The notes beneath the pieces are model-generated. The model ran no database searches. It had not been told where the DNA came from and saw only the letters and a list, made by a program, of their open reading frames with translations. Below, piece after piece: positions 16,081-24,135 of a stretch of DNA of 64,000 bases. The stretch is taken from positions 49,758 to 113,757 of the forward strand of contig NZ_LQPC01000049.1 of NCBI RefSeq assembly GCF_002101705.1, in the 5' to 3' direction. Source of the stretch: Mycolicibacterium iranicum. GTDB lineage: Bacteria; Actinomycetota; Actinomycetes; Mycobacteriales; Mycobacteriaceae. Each line of letters opens with the position of its first letter. The first letter of the stretch is position 1. A program made the translations under genes and the position numbers.

Positions 16081-17973
16081 TCACTCGCACGGGGCAGTCA
16101 CACACACGGCGCCCGGCGGCAGAACTCCTCCGTCCCCGGTGGCGGCCCCGGCGTCAGTCCCTCCGGTGGCGGGAGCACCCCCGCCCGTTTCAGGGGTCGC
16201 GGCTCCGCCGGTTGCGGCACCCCCACCGGTCGTCGCGCCTTCGGGCTGCTGAGCGCCCGGCAGGAACGGCTCGAGGAACTCCGGGATCAGCGACGTCGGC
16301 TCTTGCGGGGCGGACGGCGGCTCTTCTGCTACCGGCGCAATCTCCCCATGTTCCGGCACCGGCGCTTCCGGGGCGGGCGCGGGTGCCGCTGGGACCGGCG
16401 CGGGTGCCGCCGGAGCTGGTGCCGGTGCTGCCGACGCGGGCGCCTGCCGCCAGACCGGCGGCGACGACACCTGGTTGCGGGCCGGGGCGGGCACCTGGCG
16501 CGGGGCCGGCGCGGGTAGCTCAGCCACCGGCGAAACAGGCGCCGGCGCCGCCGGCACCGGCGCCTCTGCCTTGGATGCCGGCGCTTCGGCCGGGGGGACG
16601 ACAGCGCTCGTGCTCGGCGTCCCCGACGTGCCGATGGGGATCAGGTCCAGGCCGGTCAGCTGCGAGGTCAGCGCCAACCCGCCGCAGGCGGCCAGGAACG
16701 CCGCAGCCGCGGCGCCGAACAACACTCCAGGTCGTCGGTACCACTTCAGCCGACCGGGTGCGTCGTAGGAGGAGTCATCGTGCTGGAACTGCACCGCAGG
16801 CCTCGCTTCGCCGAGCACGTCGGTGTCGGCGTACGGCGTCATGTCGACCTCGGGGGCGGCTTCCGACCAGGCGAGCTGCGGCGCCGGTTCGGCCGAGGCC
16901 GCGAGCGTTACGTCGGCCTCGCCGACCGGGGCGGCCGCTGACGCCGCAGGCAGCGCCATCGCGGTCCTGGTGTGGTCATCACGCCGGCAGGTTCCCATCA
17001 GCGCTGCCCCGCGCGCGGAGACGATCTGCGGCTCGTGCGTCGTGGTCACCGGTATGCGCAATGCCTCGGACAGCCGCTGGATGACATACGGCATCCGGGC
17101 ACCGCCGCCGACGACCGCTGCGGCCACCAGATCGGTGTGTGCGATGCCCTGGTGCATCAACATGTCGTCCGCAGCGGCAAGCAGGCCCTCGAGGGGTTCC
17201 TGCAGGAGCGCCTCGAGTTCGGGACGGGTCAGGCGGACGGTCGTCTTCGCTCCGGGCAGCGGACCTGTCAGACCCGTCGCCGTTTCGGCCGAGAGCCGTT
17301 CCTTGGCCCGCTGGCATTGATCACGCAATTGGCCCAGCGCTGTCATCGCCGACGTGCCGTACGGGTCCATTTCGAGGTCGGTCAGCACATGCCGCAGGAC
17401 GGCCTGGTCGATGAGGTCGCCGGAGAAATCCTCGTAGCGCAACGTCGGGCAGACAGTGCTGAAACCTTTGCCCGCGTCGGCGAGCGTGATCGAGGTTCCG
17501 GCGGCACCGAGATCGCACAGCAGCACGATGCCGCGGGCCGCGGGTAGCCCCGGGTGAGCCTGCAGGGCGGTGAGTGCCGCGACGGCGTCCGACACCACCG
17601 TGCCGTCGACCAGCGGGCGCAGCGCATCGACGATGTGGGAGGGCCAGTACGCCGGCACCGCGATGGTGGTTGTGGCAGGTGCGGCAACGCTCACCGAGCG
17701 TGCCAATGCTTTCAGCGCTTCGGCGAGCACCCGGTCACCCCGGTGTGTCGAACCGTCCGACGCCACTATCGGTACCGGGTCTCCGACCCGCGCGACGAAG
17801 TCGCCGAGCACGAGACCGCGCTCATCGAGGCGAGGATTCTCCGACGGCACCCCGACTTCGGGCGGACGGTGCCGGAACAACGTCACCACCGACCGGCGGA
17901 CCGTCGGCGGCCCGCTTGCCGCCGACGCGACCAGATTGGCCGATCCGACCGAGATCCCCAGTGACTCTGTCAT
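16081..17973 (-). CDS. Hsp70-like ATPase with membrane anchor and Pro/Ala-rich tail (ini copy 2)
   Basis: This 630-residue protein is built like copy 1. The nucleotide-binding domain has GISVGSANLVA, CDLGAAGTSITLAD and VGGGARMPYV and lacks a DnaK-type substrate domain. LKWYRRPGVLFG precedes one helix (about 411-437). A tail of roughly 190 residues rich in Pro, Ala, Val and Gly ends in VCVTAPCE with a cysteine pair. The gene is inserted between iniA and iniC, which are adjacent in M. tuberculosis. Its start is preceded by AGAGAAG. The 253-base gap upstream contains an 18-bp perfect palindrome. Confidence 0.82.
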   Translation of the reverse strand: MTESLGISVGSANLVASAASGPPTVRRSVVTLFRHRPPEVGVPSENPRLDERGLVLGDFVARVGDPVPIVASDGSTHRGDRVLAEALKALARSVSVAAPATTTIAVPAYWPSHIVDALRPLVDGTVVSDAVAALTALQAHPGLPAARGIVLLCDLGAAGTSITLADAGKGFSTVCPTLRYEDFSGDLIDQAVLRHVLTDLEMDPYGTSAMTALGQLRDQCQRAKERLSAETATGLTGPLPGAKTTVRLTRPELEALLQEPLEGLLAAADDMLMHQGIAHTDLVAAAVVGGGARMPYVIQRLSEALRIPVTTTHEPQIVSARGAALMGTCRRDDHTRTAMALPAASAAAPVGEADVTLAASAEPAPQLAWSEAAPEVDMTPYADTDVLGEARPAVQFQHDDSSYDAPGRLKWYRRPGVLFGAAAAAFLAACGGLALTSQLTGLDLIPIGTSGTPSTSAVVPPAEAPASKAEAPVPAAPAPVSPVAELPAPAPRQVPAPARNQVSSPPVWRQAPASAAPAPAPAAPAPVPAAPAPAPEAPVPEHGEIAPVAEEPPSAPQEPTSLIPEFLEPFLPGAQQPEGATTGGGAATGGAATPETGGGAPATGGTDAGAATGDGGVLPPGAVCVTAPCE

Positions 17974-17998
17974 CGCTCGCTTCTCTCTACCGATGTCA

Positions 17999-18220
17999 TC
18001 AAATTGTGCTTGACCGGCGGTGTCGATGCCCGCGTAGTCGACTACGCGACTCCCCCATCAATTTGTGAATGTAGTACGCATCGGAGTCGCGCGGAGCGAT
18101 GCCGACCGTTTGCTCGAATAGCACCCCCACGTGCGAGGAATCCCGGGCTGCCGCCGCTCCGGGCTGCCGGCGAATGCGAGAGCCACCTTCGGGGACGGTG
18201 GTGGAATCGACGGCGGGCAT
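17999..18220 (-). CDS. Possible small coding sequence after iniA
   Basis: A 73-codon frame begins with ATG nine bases beyond the last iniA sense codon and has an AGGTAGGA ribosome-site-like sequence six bases before it, suggesting coupling to iniA. The product would be basic and Ser/Arg-rich, with no recognised motif. Its 3' part runs through the 18-bp palindrome, which argues that the segment may instead be a regulatory spacer. I list it as possible only. Confidence 0.25.
   Translation of the reverse strand: MPAVDSTTVPEGGSRIRRQPGAAAARDSSHVGVLFEQTVGIAPRDSDAYYIHKLMGESRSRLRGHRHRRSSTI
18031..18048. promoter_or_regulatory. 18-bp perfect palindrome upstream of the Hsp70-like gene (copy 2)
   Basis: CGCGTAGTCGACTACGCG is identical to its own reverse complement with no loop. 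It lies 58 bases upstream of the Hsp70-like start. A loopless palindrome with no T-run is a poor terminator and fits a dimeric repressor or activator site better. Confidence 0.5.
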
Positions 18221-18226
18221 GGCGTC

Positions 18227-20074
18227 CTACCTCGCGTTGGCTGATTCGATCGGCGCGAGGCTTGAGGCGTGCTGGGTGACCTGTTTGAGGATGTTGAGCT
18301 GACGCTCGAGTTCCTTGATCCGGGCGTTCGATTCGCTCTCCTCAAGCTTCGCCGCAGCGATCGACGCCTGTAGCGATTCGTTGAGCGAGCGGGTCGTCTG
18401 GTTCGCGATCGCGCGGTAGTGGTCGCGCAACTGGCGCTGAATTCCCTTGAGCCGGTCGCGGGATTCCTTCCCGACGACGAACGACACCTCGTCGACGAAT
18501 CGCCGCATGTTCATCTTGGCTTCGTTGCGGGCCCGCAACATGCGATTTTCCATGTTTTCCTTGTATGCCGCCCGCCCCATCAGTGCACCGGCACCCAACG
18601 AGAGAGGGTTGAACATGCCCAGCCCGGCCACCGACGTCAGCATGCCGAACATCAGCACCCCGCCGTAGGAGCCCTGCAGGCCGATGCTGGCCTTGCGACC
18701 CTTGCTGACGGGCTTGGCCTCCAGCTTGTCCAAGGACTTGATGTTCTCAAACGCCGCACCCATGTCCCTGGCATCGATCATGGGCATCTCCACCGCTTTC
18801 AGGCCCGCCTCGACGAAGGTCCGTGCGACCTCTTGGGCGAGCGCCTCGGCACGCTGATATGCCCAGACGAAGTTGTCCCCCACCGCAGTCGCGACCGCCT
18901 CCTCCAATTCGTTGCCGATCTCGGCCCACGTTCTCGTCGGATCGCACGAGTCGATCACCTTCTCGTTGTGTTGGGTGATCGCCCGGAAGCGGCCGCGCAG
19001 GTCGTGTTCGACGTCGGCGGTCAGGTCGGAGATGCCGTCATTGAGCACCTGCTGCCACAACGCGGTGTGCTGCAACGCATCCTGGGCCTCCTGCTTTCGC
19101 GCTTCCAGATCTGCGGTCAGGCGCGCCCGGGCATCCGGATCGGTCAGAGCTGCCAGCTCAGCACTGACCGAAAGGGTTAGATGCTCTGCTGCAGAACGAA
19201 TTTCGGCCACAACAGCATCACGCACCCGGTCGTTCTCCCGGGAGAGCACTTTCTCCCTGAGGAAATCGACGATCGCCGGGAAATTGGATTCCTCGTTGAG
19301 TTCTTTGTCGTTGAGTGCGATGGCCTGGCTACGAAGGAAGGACGACACAGGCACCATCGGCGTGGCGATACCTGCGCGTCGCAGGTGCGCTTCGTCAGCC
19401 TCGACGACCTGTCGCCAGTGCCGGTATAGGTCGGTCTTGGTGACGACGATTCGTGCGACAGGGCAGATCTCGAGAGCCTGGCGCATGAACGTCATTTCAG
19501 GCGCGGTGAACTCCTGACTGAGGTCGCTCACCATCAGCATGGCGTCTGCGTCGGGCAGCAAACCGAGCGTCGCCGACAGGTGTGGCTGGCCGTGGCCGCC
19601 GACACCCGGAGTGTCGACGAAGGCGAGTCCACCCTTGAGCAGCGGACTGGGCGCGTTGATCTCGAGTCGAAGCACCGGCCTGCCGCCAGCCTGGGGCGCG
19701 CGGCGCAGGTCCTTCGTTACGTCCGACGGTGGGATGTCGACCTTCTCCGGTTCGCCGCCGTCTGGCCTTGCGACGATCAGGGTCGCCGCCGCCTGTTCCC
19801 CGTAGCTGACAACGGTCGGCAGCACGGTCGATTCGTCGTCGCCGACCCGGGCGACAGGGACATTGAGCAACGAATTGAGCAGCTGACTCTTCCCCTGTTT
19901 GAGCTGGCCGGCGATGACAACCCGGATCTGGGGGTCGGTGATGCGCGCCTTAGCCCTGGCCATCCGATCCACCAGGTCGCCCCGCTCGTAGGCTTCCGCG
20001 ATCTTGCTGGTGTGGTCGATGAGTTCGACGATGACCTTGACCTTACGGGGGTCGCTCGCCGTTGGCTGTGTCAT
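18227..20074 (-). CDS. iniA: Dynamin-like GTPase IniA
   Basis: IniA has 615 residues (M. tuberculosis IniA is slightly longer). It is a bacterial dynamin-like protein known to bind and divide membranes and to be needed for tolerance of isoniazid and ethambutol. The P-loop AGQLKQGKSQLLNSLL is near residue 56. G3 is FVDTPGVGGHGQP, and the G4-type motif VTKTDLYRHW is near 210. A Gly-rich hydrophobic stretch (about 470-505) corresponds to the membrane-inserting tip, followed by a coiled-coil C-terminus. The start has a good AAGGAAGG site. It lies 91 bases downstream of iniB in the same operon. Confidence 0.94.
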   Translation of the reverse strand: MTQPTASDPRKVKVIVELIDHTSKIAEAYERGDLVDRMARAKARITDPQIRVVIAGQLKQGKSQLLNSLLNVPVARVGDDESTVLPTVVSYGEQAAATLIVARPDGGEPEKVDIPPSDVTKDLRRAPQAGGRPVLRLEINAPSPLLKGGLAFVDTPGVGGHGQPHLSATLGLLPDADAMLMVSDLSQEFTAPEMTFMRQALEICPVARIVVTKTDLYRHWRQVVEADEAHLRRAGIATPMVPVSSFLRSQAIALNDKELNEESNFPAIVDFLREKVLSRENDRVRDAVVAEIRSAAEHLTLSVSAELAALTDPDARARLTADLEARKQEAQDALQHTALWQQVLNDGISDLTADVEHDLRGRFRAITQHNEKVIDSCDPTRTWAEIGNELEEAVATAVGDNFVWAYQRAEALAQEVARTFVEAGLKAVEMPMIDARDMGAAFENIKSLDKLEAKPVSKGRKASIGLQGSYGGVLMFGMLTSVAGLGMFNPLSLGAGALMGRAAYKENMENRMLRARNEAKMNMRRFVDEVSFVVGKESRDRLKGIQRQLRDHYRAIANQTTRSLNESLQASIAAAKLEESESNARIKELERQLNILKQVTQHASSLAPIESANAR

Positions 20075-20165
20075 CGCGCCTTCCTTGTCCTGTTTTCAAT
20101 AGCCACCTGGCGGGGACCCGACTCCTCCGGTCCCCGCCAGCAGCTTCATCGATTCCCGTCGTCGA

Positions 20166-21263
20166 TCAGAAGAGCAGGCTTGCATCGACCTCGGTATCGA
20201 CCTGAACTTGATCGTGCTCGGACATGTCCCGGTTGTCCGACATGTCCCGGTTGTCCGACATGTCCCGGTTGTCCGACATGTCCCGGTTGTCCGAGTTGTC
20301 CTGGCCCGAGTTGTCCGAGTTGTCGATGCCCCCGCTACCGGAAACGCTCCCCTCAACCGTGGTGGTGTTCTGGTTGCCGCCGACCGAGTTATCGGAGTTG
20401 TCGGTCAAGATGATGCTGCCACCGGAGCCTCCACCGGCGTTACCGCCGGAGCCACCACCGTTGCCGATGCCAAGCAGGCCGCCGCCACCGCCGTCGCCGC
20501 CGCTGGCGTTGCCGCCACCGCCGCCGCTCATGTCGTTGTCATTGATGACCGGACCCTCGTTGCCCTGGATGTTGTCGCCGCCACCGGTGACGGTGGTCCC
20601 GCGATCATCGATGTCGCCCTCGCCGATGTTGACGTTAGAGCCCGCGCCGGTACTGACGTCACCGGTGCTGGTGCCAGAGTTGTTGTCGCCCTGCACCGAC
20701 CGGTCTCCCGTCAGCACGTCGCCGGTGACGCTGCCGGCCCCGGAGGCCACCGCTCCCTCACCACTGGCGATCCCGCCGGTGGTGTCGCCGCCGACCACGA
20801 CGCCGCCGTCGGTGGCGGTCTGTGTCGTCTTGTCACCGAAGGTGATGTCGCCCAAGCCGAGGTTGAACCCGCCCTGTTGTGAATTCGCGCCCGACGACTG
20901 CGGGGGGCTCATGAAGGACGTGTCGTTGTTGCTCGCGATGGGGTTATGGCTGGCCACATCGGTGTTGTTGCGACTGGCAACCTCCGTGGCGGGCGCGAAG
21001 TTGGTCTGCGGAGAGAAGGGAGAGGCAAAGTTCTGCGCCACCTGATGGTGATCGGCGACCGCGCGCTGCAGGCCGACGACCGGGTCACCGCCGCCCATCA
21101 CCACCCCGGCAGGTGCGGCAGCCGCCGCGACTGCCTGGAACTGTGCCGGGCTCACCGGTGGCACGCCTGCGTCGCGCATCGCGCCTTCGGGGTCGGCGAC
21201 GTAGGCTGCCGCCGCCTCCGGGTTACGGAAAAGATCCAGGATGTAGTCGATGAGGTTCGCCAT
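20166..21263 (-). CDS. iniB: IniB, cell-wall stress protein with Gly/Asn/Asp-rich body
   Basis: IniB has 365 residues. The N-terminal IniB domain (about 1-95) opens with MANLIDYILDLFRNPEAAAA and contains an ADPEGAMRDAG segment. The remainder is Gly, Asn, Ser and Asp-rich with recurrent G-D-x-x-x-G turns, unlike the Gly/Ala-rich body of M. tuberculosis IniB, and it is shorter. Near the C-terminus four exact copies of an 18-bp unit encode DNRDMS. The ATG at 21263 is supported by an AAGGA site and by the conserved N-terminus. It is the first gene of the ini operon, known in M. tuberculosis to be induced by cell-wall inhibitors. Confidence 0.88.
   Translation of the reverse strand: MANLIDYILDLFRNPEAAAAYVADPEGAMRDAGVPPVSPAQFQAVAAAAAPAGVVMGGGDPVVGLQRAVADHHQVAQNFASPFSPQTNFAPATEVASRNNTDVASHNPIASNNDTSFMSPPQSSGANSQQGGFNLGLGDITFGDKTTQTATDGGVVVGGDTTGGIASGEGAVASGAGSVTGDVLTGDRSVQGDNNSGTSTGDVSTGAGSNVNIGEGDIDDRGTTVTGGGDNIQGNEGPVINDNDMSGGGGGNASGGDGGGGGLLGIGNGGGSGGNAGGGSGGSIILTDNSDNSVGGNQNTTTVEGSVSGSGGIDNSDNSGQDNSDNRDMSDNRDMSDNRDMSDNRDMSEHDQVQVDTEVDASLLF
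20221..20292. repeat. Four exact 18-bp tandem repeats inside iniB
   Basis: GACATGTCCCGGTTGTCC is repeated four times without mismatch, encoding (DNRDMS)4 on the minus strand. Perfect identity suggests recent expansion and a length-variable locus. Confidence 0.9.
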
Positions 21264-21590
21264 GGTCGTGTCCTTCTGTGCGAAGTGTCTGGGTTGAATT
21301 CGGTCTCCCGGGTTGTTCCGGTGAACTGGTGGCAACGCTATGAGGATTCGGTGCTGCACGAAACGGGGCGCAAACCCCTCCCTGTCGGGCGTCTTTGGGG
21401 GGTCCCAGGTCAGCCCCATTAGGGGATTAGGGGGTCTCGCTGGGTAGACGTCACCTCTTCTCGAACAGGCACGAACTGGGAACGAGTTTCACACCTCGAT
21501 GCATGCTGACCTGCGATGGACGCGCACGCATACACGCTATGACGAGGATGGTCGCCAATAAATCGGGTGATTCCCTACACCCACACGGAA
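21264..21590. promoter_or_regulatory. iniB upstream regulatory region
   Basis: This 327-base gap contains no convincing gene. It holds two adjacent ATTAGGGG octamers (21418-21433), the first extended to CCCCATTAGGGG, and a GGGG-CGCAAA-CCCC inverted repeat near 21365. The octamer also occurs upstream of the IniB-domain gene next door, so it is the best candidate for the IniR or another envelope-stress operator. Confidence 0.5.
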
Positions 21591-22106
21591 TCAGCTGAAG
21601 ATGTCGAAGCTGTCGTCGGTCGGATCCGCATCGACCACGGCTTCGACATCGGCCTCCGCCAGACCGTCGAGGCCGGCAGGCGGCGCGCCCGGGGCATCCG
21701 CCGCGCTGTCGATCATAAGAGCACCGTTATTGAGATCGACGGTGCCGAAGCCGCTGCTGAAGGCTTCGTCGAAGCCGTCGCTGATCGGCTCTGCGACGCC
21801 CGTGTCGATCAACGACGGGTGAGAGACCGTCGGGTCGGCGGTGGACTCGTCAAGCGGGCCGACCGCATCGAAGGCATCGAAGGCCGACGTCGCGGCGCCG
21901 CTCGCCCAGATGTTGTCGGCCTGCGGGGTGGGCCCGGACATCGACATGGAATCAGACACCAGCGGTACCAGATTCTCGACGTCAGCGCTGGTCAGGTTGT
22001 CGAGGCCGGCGTCGGCGATCGCCTGGGCGGGGTCGGCCTCGTAGCGCGCGGCGGCGTCGGGATCGCGCAGCAGCGACATCACGAAGTCCAAAAGCGAATT
22101 CGCCAC
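21591..22106 (-). CDS. IniB N-terminal-domain protein (Rv0340-like)
   Basis: The gene encodes a 171-residue acidic protein. Its first 50 residues repeat the IniB domain: NSLLDFVMSLLRDPDAAARY, then an ADPAQAIADAGL segment. The rest is Asp/Ala/Ser-rich with no catalytic motif. The GTG at 22106 is preferred over a TTG six bases upstream because of the AAAGG site at proper distance. In M. tuberculosis a protein of this kind (Rv0340) precedes iniB in the same order. Here it also precedes iniB on the same strand but is separated by 327 bases with its own promoter signals. Function is unknown; the shared domain suggests targeting to the same partner as IniB. Confidence 0.8.
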   Translation of the reverse strand: MANSLLDFVMSLLRDPDAAARYEADPAQAIADAGLDNLTSADVENLVPLVSDSMSMSGPTPQADNIWASGAATSAFDAFDAVGPLDESTADPTVSHPSLIDTGVAEPISDGFDEAFSSGFGTVDLNNGALMIDSAADAPGAPPAGLDGLAEADVEAVVDADPTDDSFDIFS

Positions 22107-22210
22107 GGCCAAACCTTTCCCGGGCTCTCGCGTCCTGCCCTCTTGGCCACGATGCTATCGACGCGGACAGCAGGGGGGATCGGTGCTCAGCCCAGTCATC
22201 GCACACCGGC

Positions 22211-22251
22211 ATTAGGGGATCAGACGTTAGGGGCTTCGCCACGCTAGGGGG
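22211..22251. promoter_or_regulatory. Three TTAGGGG-type motifs in the divergent promoter region
   Basis: ATTAGGGG (22211), GTTAGGGG (22226) and GCTAGGGGG (22243) lie between the minus-strand IniB-domain gene and the plus-strand Hsp70-like gene, in the same orientation as the two copies upstream of iniB. They are a likely shared transcription-factor site. Confidence 0.5.
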
Positions 22252-22313
22252 AATTCCTGGACCGCGAGCCGCTAGCCACTAAGGTTGTGGCGGTCCAGAC
22301 AGGAGACGCCGCC

Positions 22314-24125
22314 ATGACCGAACCCCTGGGGTTGTCGATCGGGACGACCAATCTCGTCGCAGCCCGCGTCGGCCGCCCGCCCGTGACGCGCCGATCCATC
22401 CTCACCCTGGTCCCTGGCCAGGCTCCGGAGGTCGGCGGACCCGGTGAGATCCCCGACCACAGCGGGGCCGGGATTGTGCTCAGCGGCTTCGTCGAACGGG
22501 TCGGAGACCCGGTACCGCTCGTCGCGGCCGACGGGACGTCGCACCGCGGCGAGCAGGTGCTCGCCGCGGCCCTCGACGCGATGGCTCGCCTGGTCGACGG
22601 CGGCTCGCCGGTGACCGTCGCCGTGCCGTCACACTGGGGTCCCGGCACGGTCGGCGCCCTGCGCGGAGCCCTGCGCAGCGTGCCGAGCCTGTCGCCCAAC
22701 GGTGTTCCCGCCACGCTGATCCCCGACTCCACCGCGGCGCTCGCGTCCCTGAAGATCGCACCGGGGCTGCCCAGCAGCGGCGTGGTCGTCCTCGTCGATC
22801 TCGGCGCAGGGGGATCCAGCGTCACCTTGGCCGACGCGGGCGCCAACCTCGTCACGGTCGGTCAGACGGTGCGCTATGCCGAGTTCTCCGGCGACGGCAT
22901 CGACCGCGCACTGCTCGATCATGTATTGGCCGGGGTTTCGGACAGCAACGCCGCCGACACCTCGGGGACGGCGGCGGTCGGTCCGCTCGCGAGGTTGCGG
23001 GACGAGTGCCGCGCCGCCAAGGAACGACTGTCGGCCGAGACCGCCACGGCGATTCCGGTCGACCTGCCCGGATTCCGCTCCGACGTCCGGGTGACGCGGC
23101 CCGAGTTGGAGCAGCTCATCTCCGAACCTCTCGACGGCTTGCTCAACCTCATCGGCGACACGTTGGAGAGCAACGGTGTTGCCGCACAACATATTTCAGC
23201 GATCGCCACGGTCGGCGGCGGAGCGGCGATTCCACTGGTGACGCAGCGGCTGTCCGAGCAGCTGCGCGCACCCGTCGTCACCACCCCCCAGGCGCTGCTG
23301 AACATCGCCGCGGGCGCCGCGCTGGTCGCCAACCAGAGCCTTGAGGGCGACGCTCCGACGGGCATGGCCCCGACCGGGATGGCGGCCGCGGCCGACGTGC
23401 CCACCGCGATGGGACCCGCGGCGGATGCCCCGACCGCGCTGGGCCCTGCGGCACCGGTCGCGGGCGGAGCGCTGGCCTGGTCCCAGGACGACGACGCCGC
23501 CGCGGACCCGACGCCCTACACCGGAGCCGACTACACGGCCTCTGCCGCGTACACGGATCCGAGCTCGACCGCCGCGCGGCCCCCTGTCGCGTTCGCGCCG
23601 GAGGACGACAACTACCGCGACGAGTTCGCTCCACTGCCCTGGTACAAGCGGCCGCCGCTGCTGTTCGGCCTGGCCGCGGCGGCGGCGCTGCTCGCCGTGG
23701 GCGGTCTCGCGATCACGCTCACGAGTTCAGACGGAAGCTCGGAGACCGTCACGGAAACGGCCTCCACCACGCCGGCAGAGACGACGCCGGTCGAATTGCC
23801 GCCGCCGGTCACGACCGTCACCGTGGGACCCGACGGCATCGCGACCACCACCGTCAGCCAGCCGCCGCCTCCTCCACCCTCGTCGACGACGACCACCCCG
23901 TCGACCACGTCGTCTGCCACGTCGACGACGACCACCACCACCACCACGACGACCACCACGCCGACGACCACGACGACGCGGACCACGACCACACAGCCGA
24001 CGACGACGCAACCGCCCACCACGACGCAGCCGCCGACGACCACAGCCGCACCGGAGCCCGAGCCCGAGCCCACCGAAGCCCCGGATCCGGTCGTCACCAC
24101 CGTCATCCCCGACGCCGGCGCCTGA
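22314..24125 (+). CDS. Hsp70-like ATPase with membrane anchor and poly-Thr tail (ini copy 3)
   Basis: The 603-residue protein carries a nucleotide-binding domain (LSIGTTNLVAARV; VDLGAGGSSVTLAD; VGGGAAIPLV) of about 330 residues. An Ala/Pro/Thr linker follows with three loosely repeated PTAMGPAAD units. Then come LPWYKRPPLLFG, one membrane helix (about 447-465), and a tail dominated by Thr and Pro including long Thr runs. Unlike the other two copies it has no C-terminal cysteine pair. The ATG at 22314 has an ideal AGGAGA site. Only ten bases separate it from iniR, so regulator and ATPase are co-expressed. A sensory or effector link with IniR is inference. Confidence 0.82.
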   Translation: MTEPLGLSIGTTNLVAARVGRPPVTRRSILTLVPGQAPEVGGPGEIPDHSGAGIVLSGFVERVGDPVPLVAADGTSHRGEQVLAAALDAMARLVDGGSPVTVAVPSHWGPGTVGALRGALRSVPSLSPNGVPATLIPDSTAALASLKIAPGLPSSGVVVLVDLGAGGSSVTLADAGANLVTVGQTVRYAEFSGDGIDRALLDHVLAGVSDSNAADTSGTAAVGPLARLRDECRAAKERLSAETATAIPVDLPGFRSDVRVTRPELEQLISEPLDGLLNLIGDTLESNGVAAQHISAIATVGGGAAIPLVTQRLSEQLRAPVVTTPQALLNIAAGAALVANQSLEGDAPTGMAPTGMAAAADVPTAMGPAADAPTALGPAAPVAGGALAWSQDDDAAADPTPYTGADYTASAAYTDPSSTAARPPVAFAPEDDNYRDEFAPLPWYKRPPLLFGLAAAAALLAVGGLAITLTSSDGSSETVTETASTTPAETTPVELPPPVTTVTVGPDGIATTTVSQPPPPPPSSTTTTPSTTSSATSTTTTTTTTTTTTPTTTTTRTTTTQPTTTQPPTTTQPPTTTAAPEPEPEPTEAPDPVVTTVIPDAGA

Positions 24126-24135
24126 CCCTCCCGCG

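Noticed and set aside
12645..17973. Hsp70-like genes as DnaK-type chaperones
   Set aside because: The substrate-binding domain and lid are absent, and a membrane helix plus Pro-rich tail follow the ATPase domain.
23341..24135. Upstream extension of the iniR reading frame
   Set aside because: The extension runs through the Hsp70-like gene in another frame and is Arg/Pro-rich; the ATG at 24136 gives the known IniR length.
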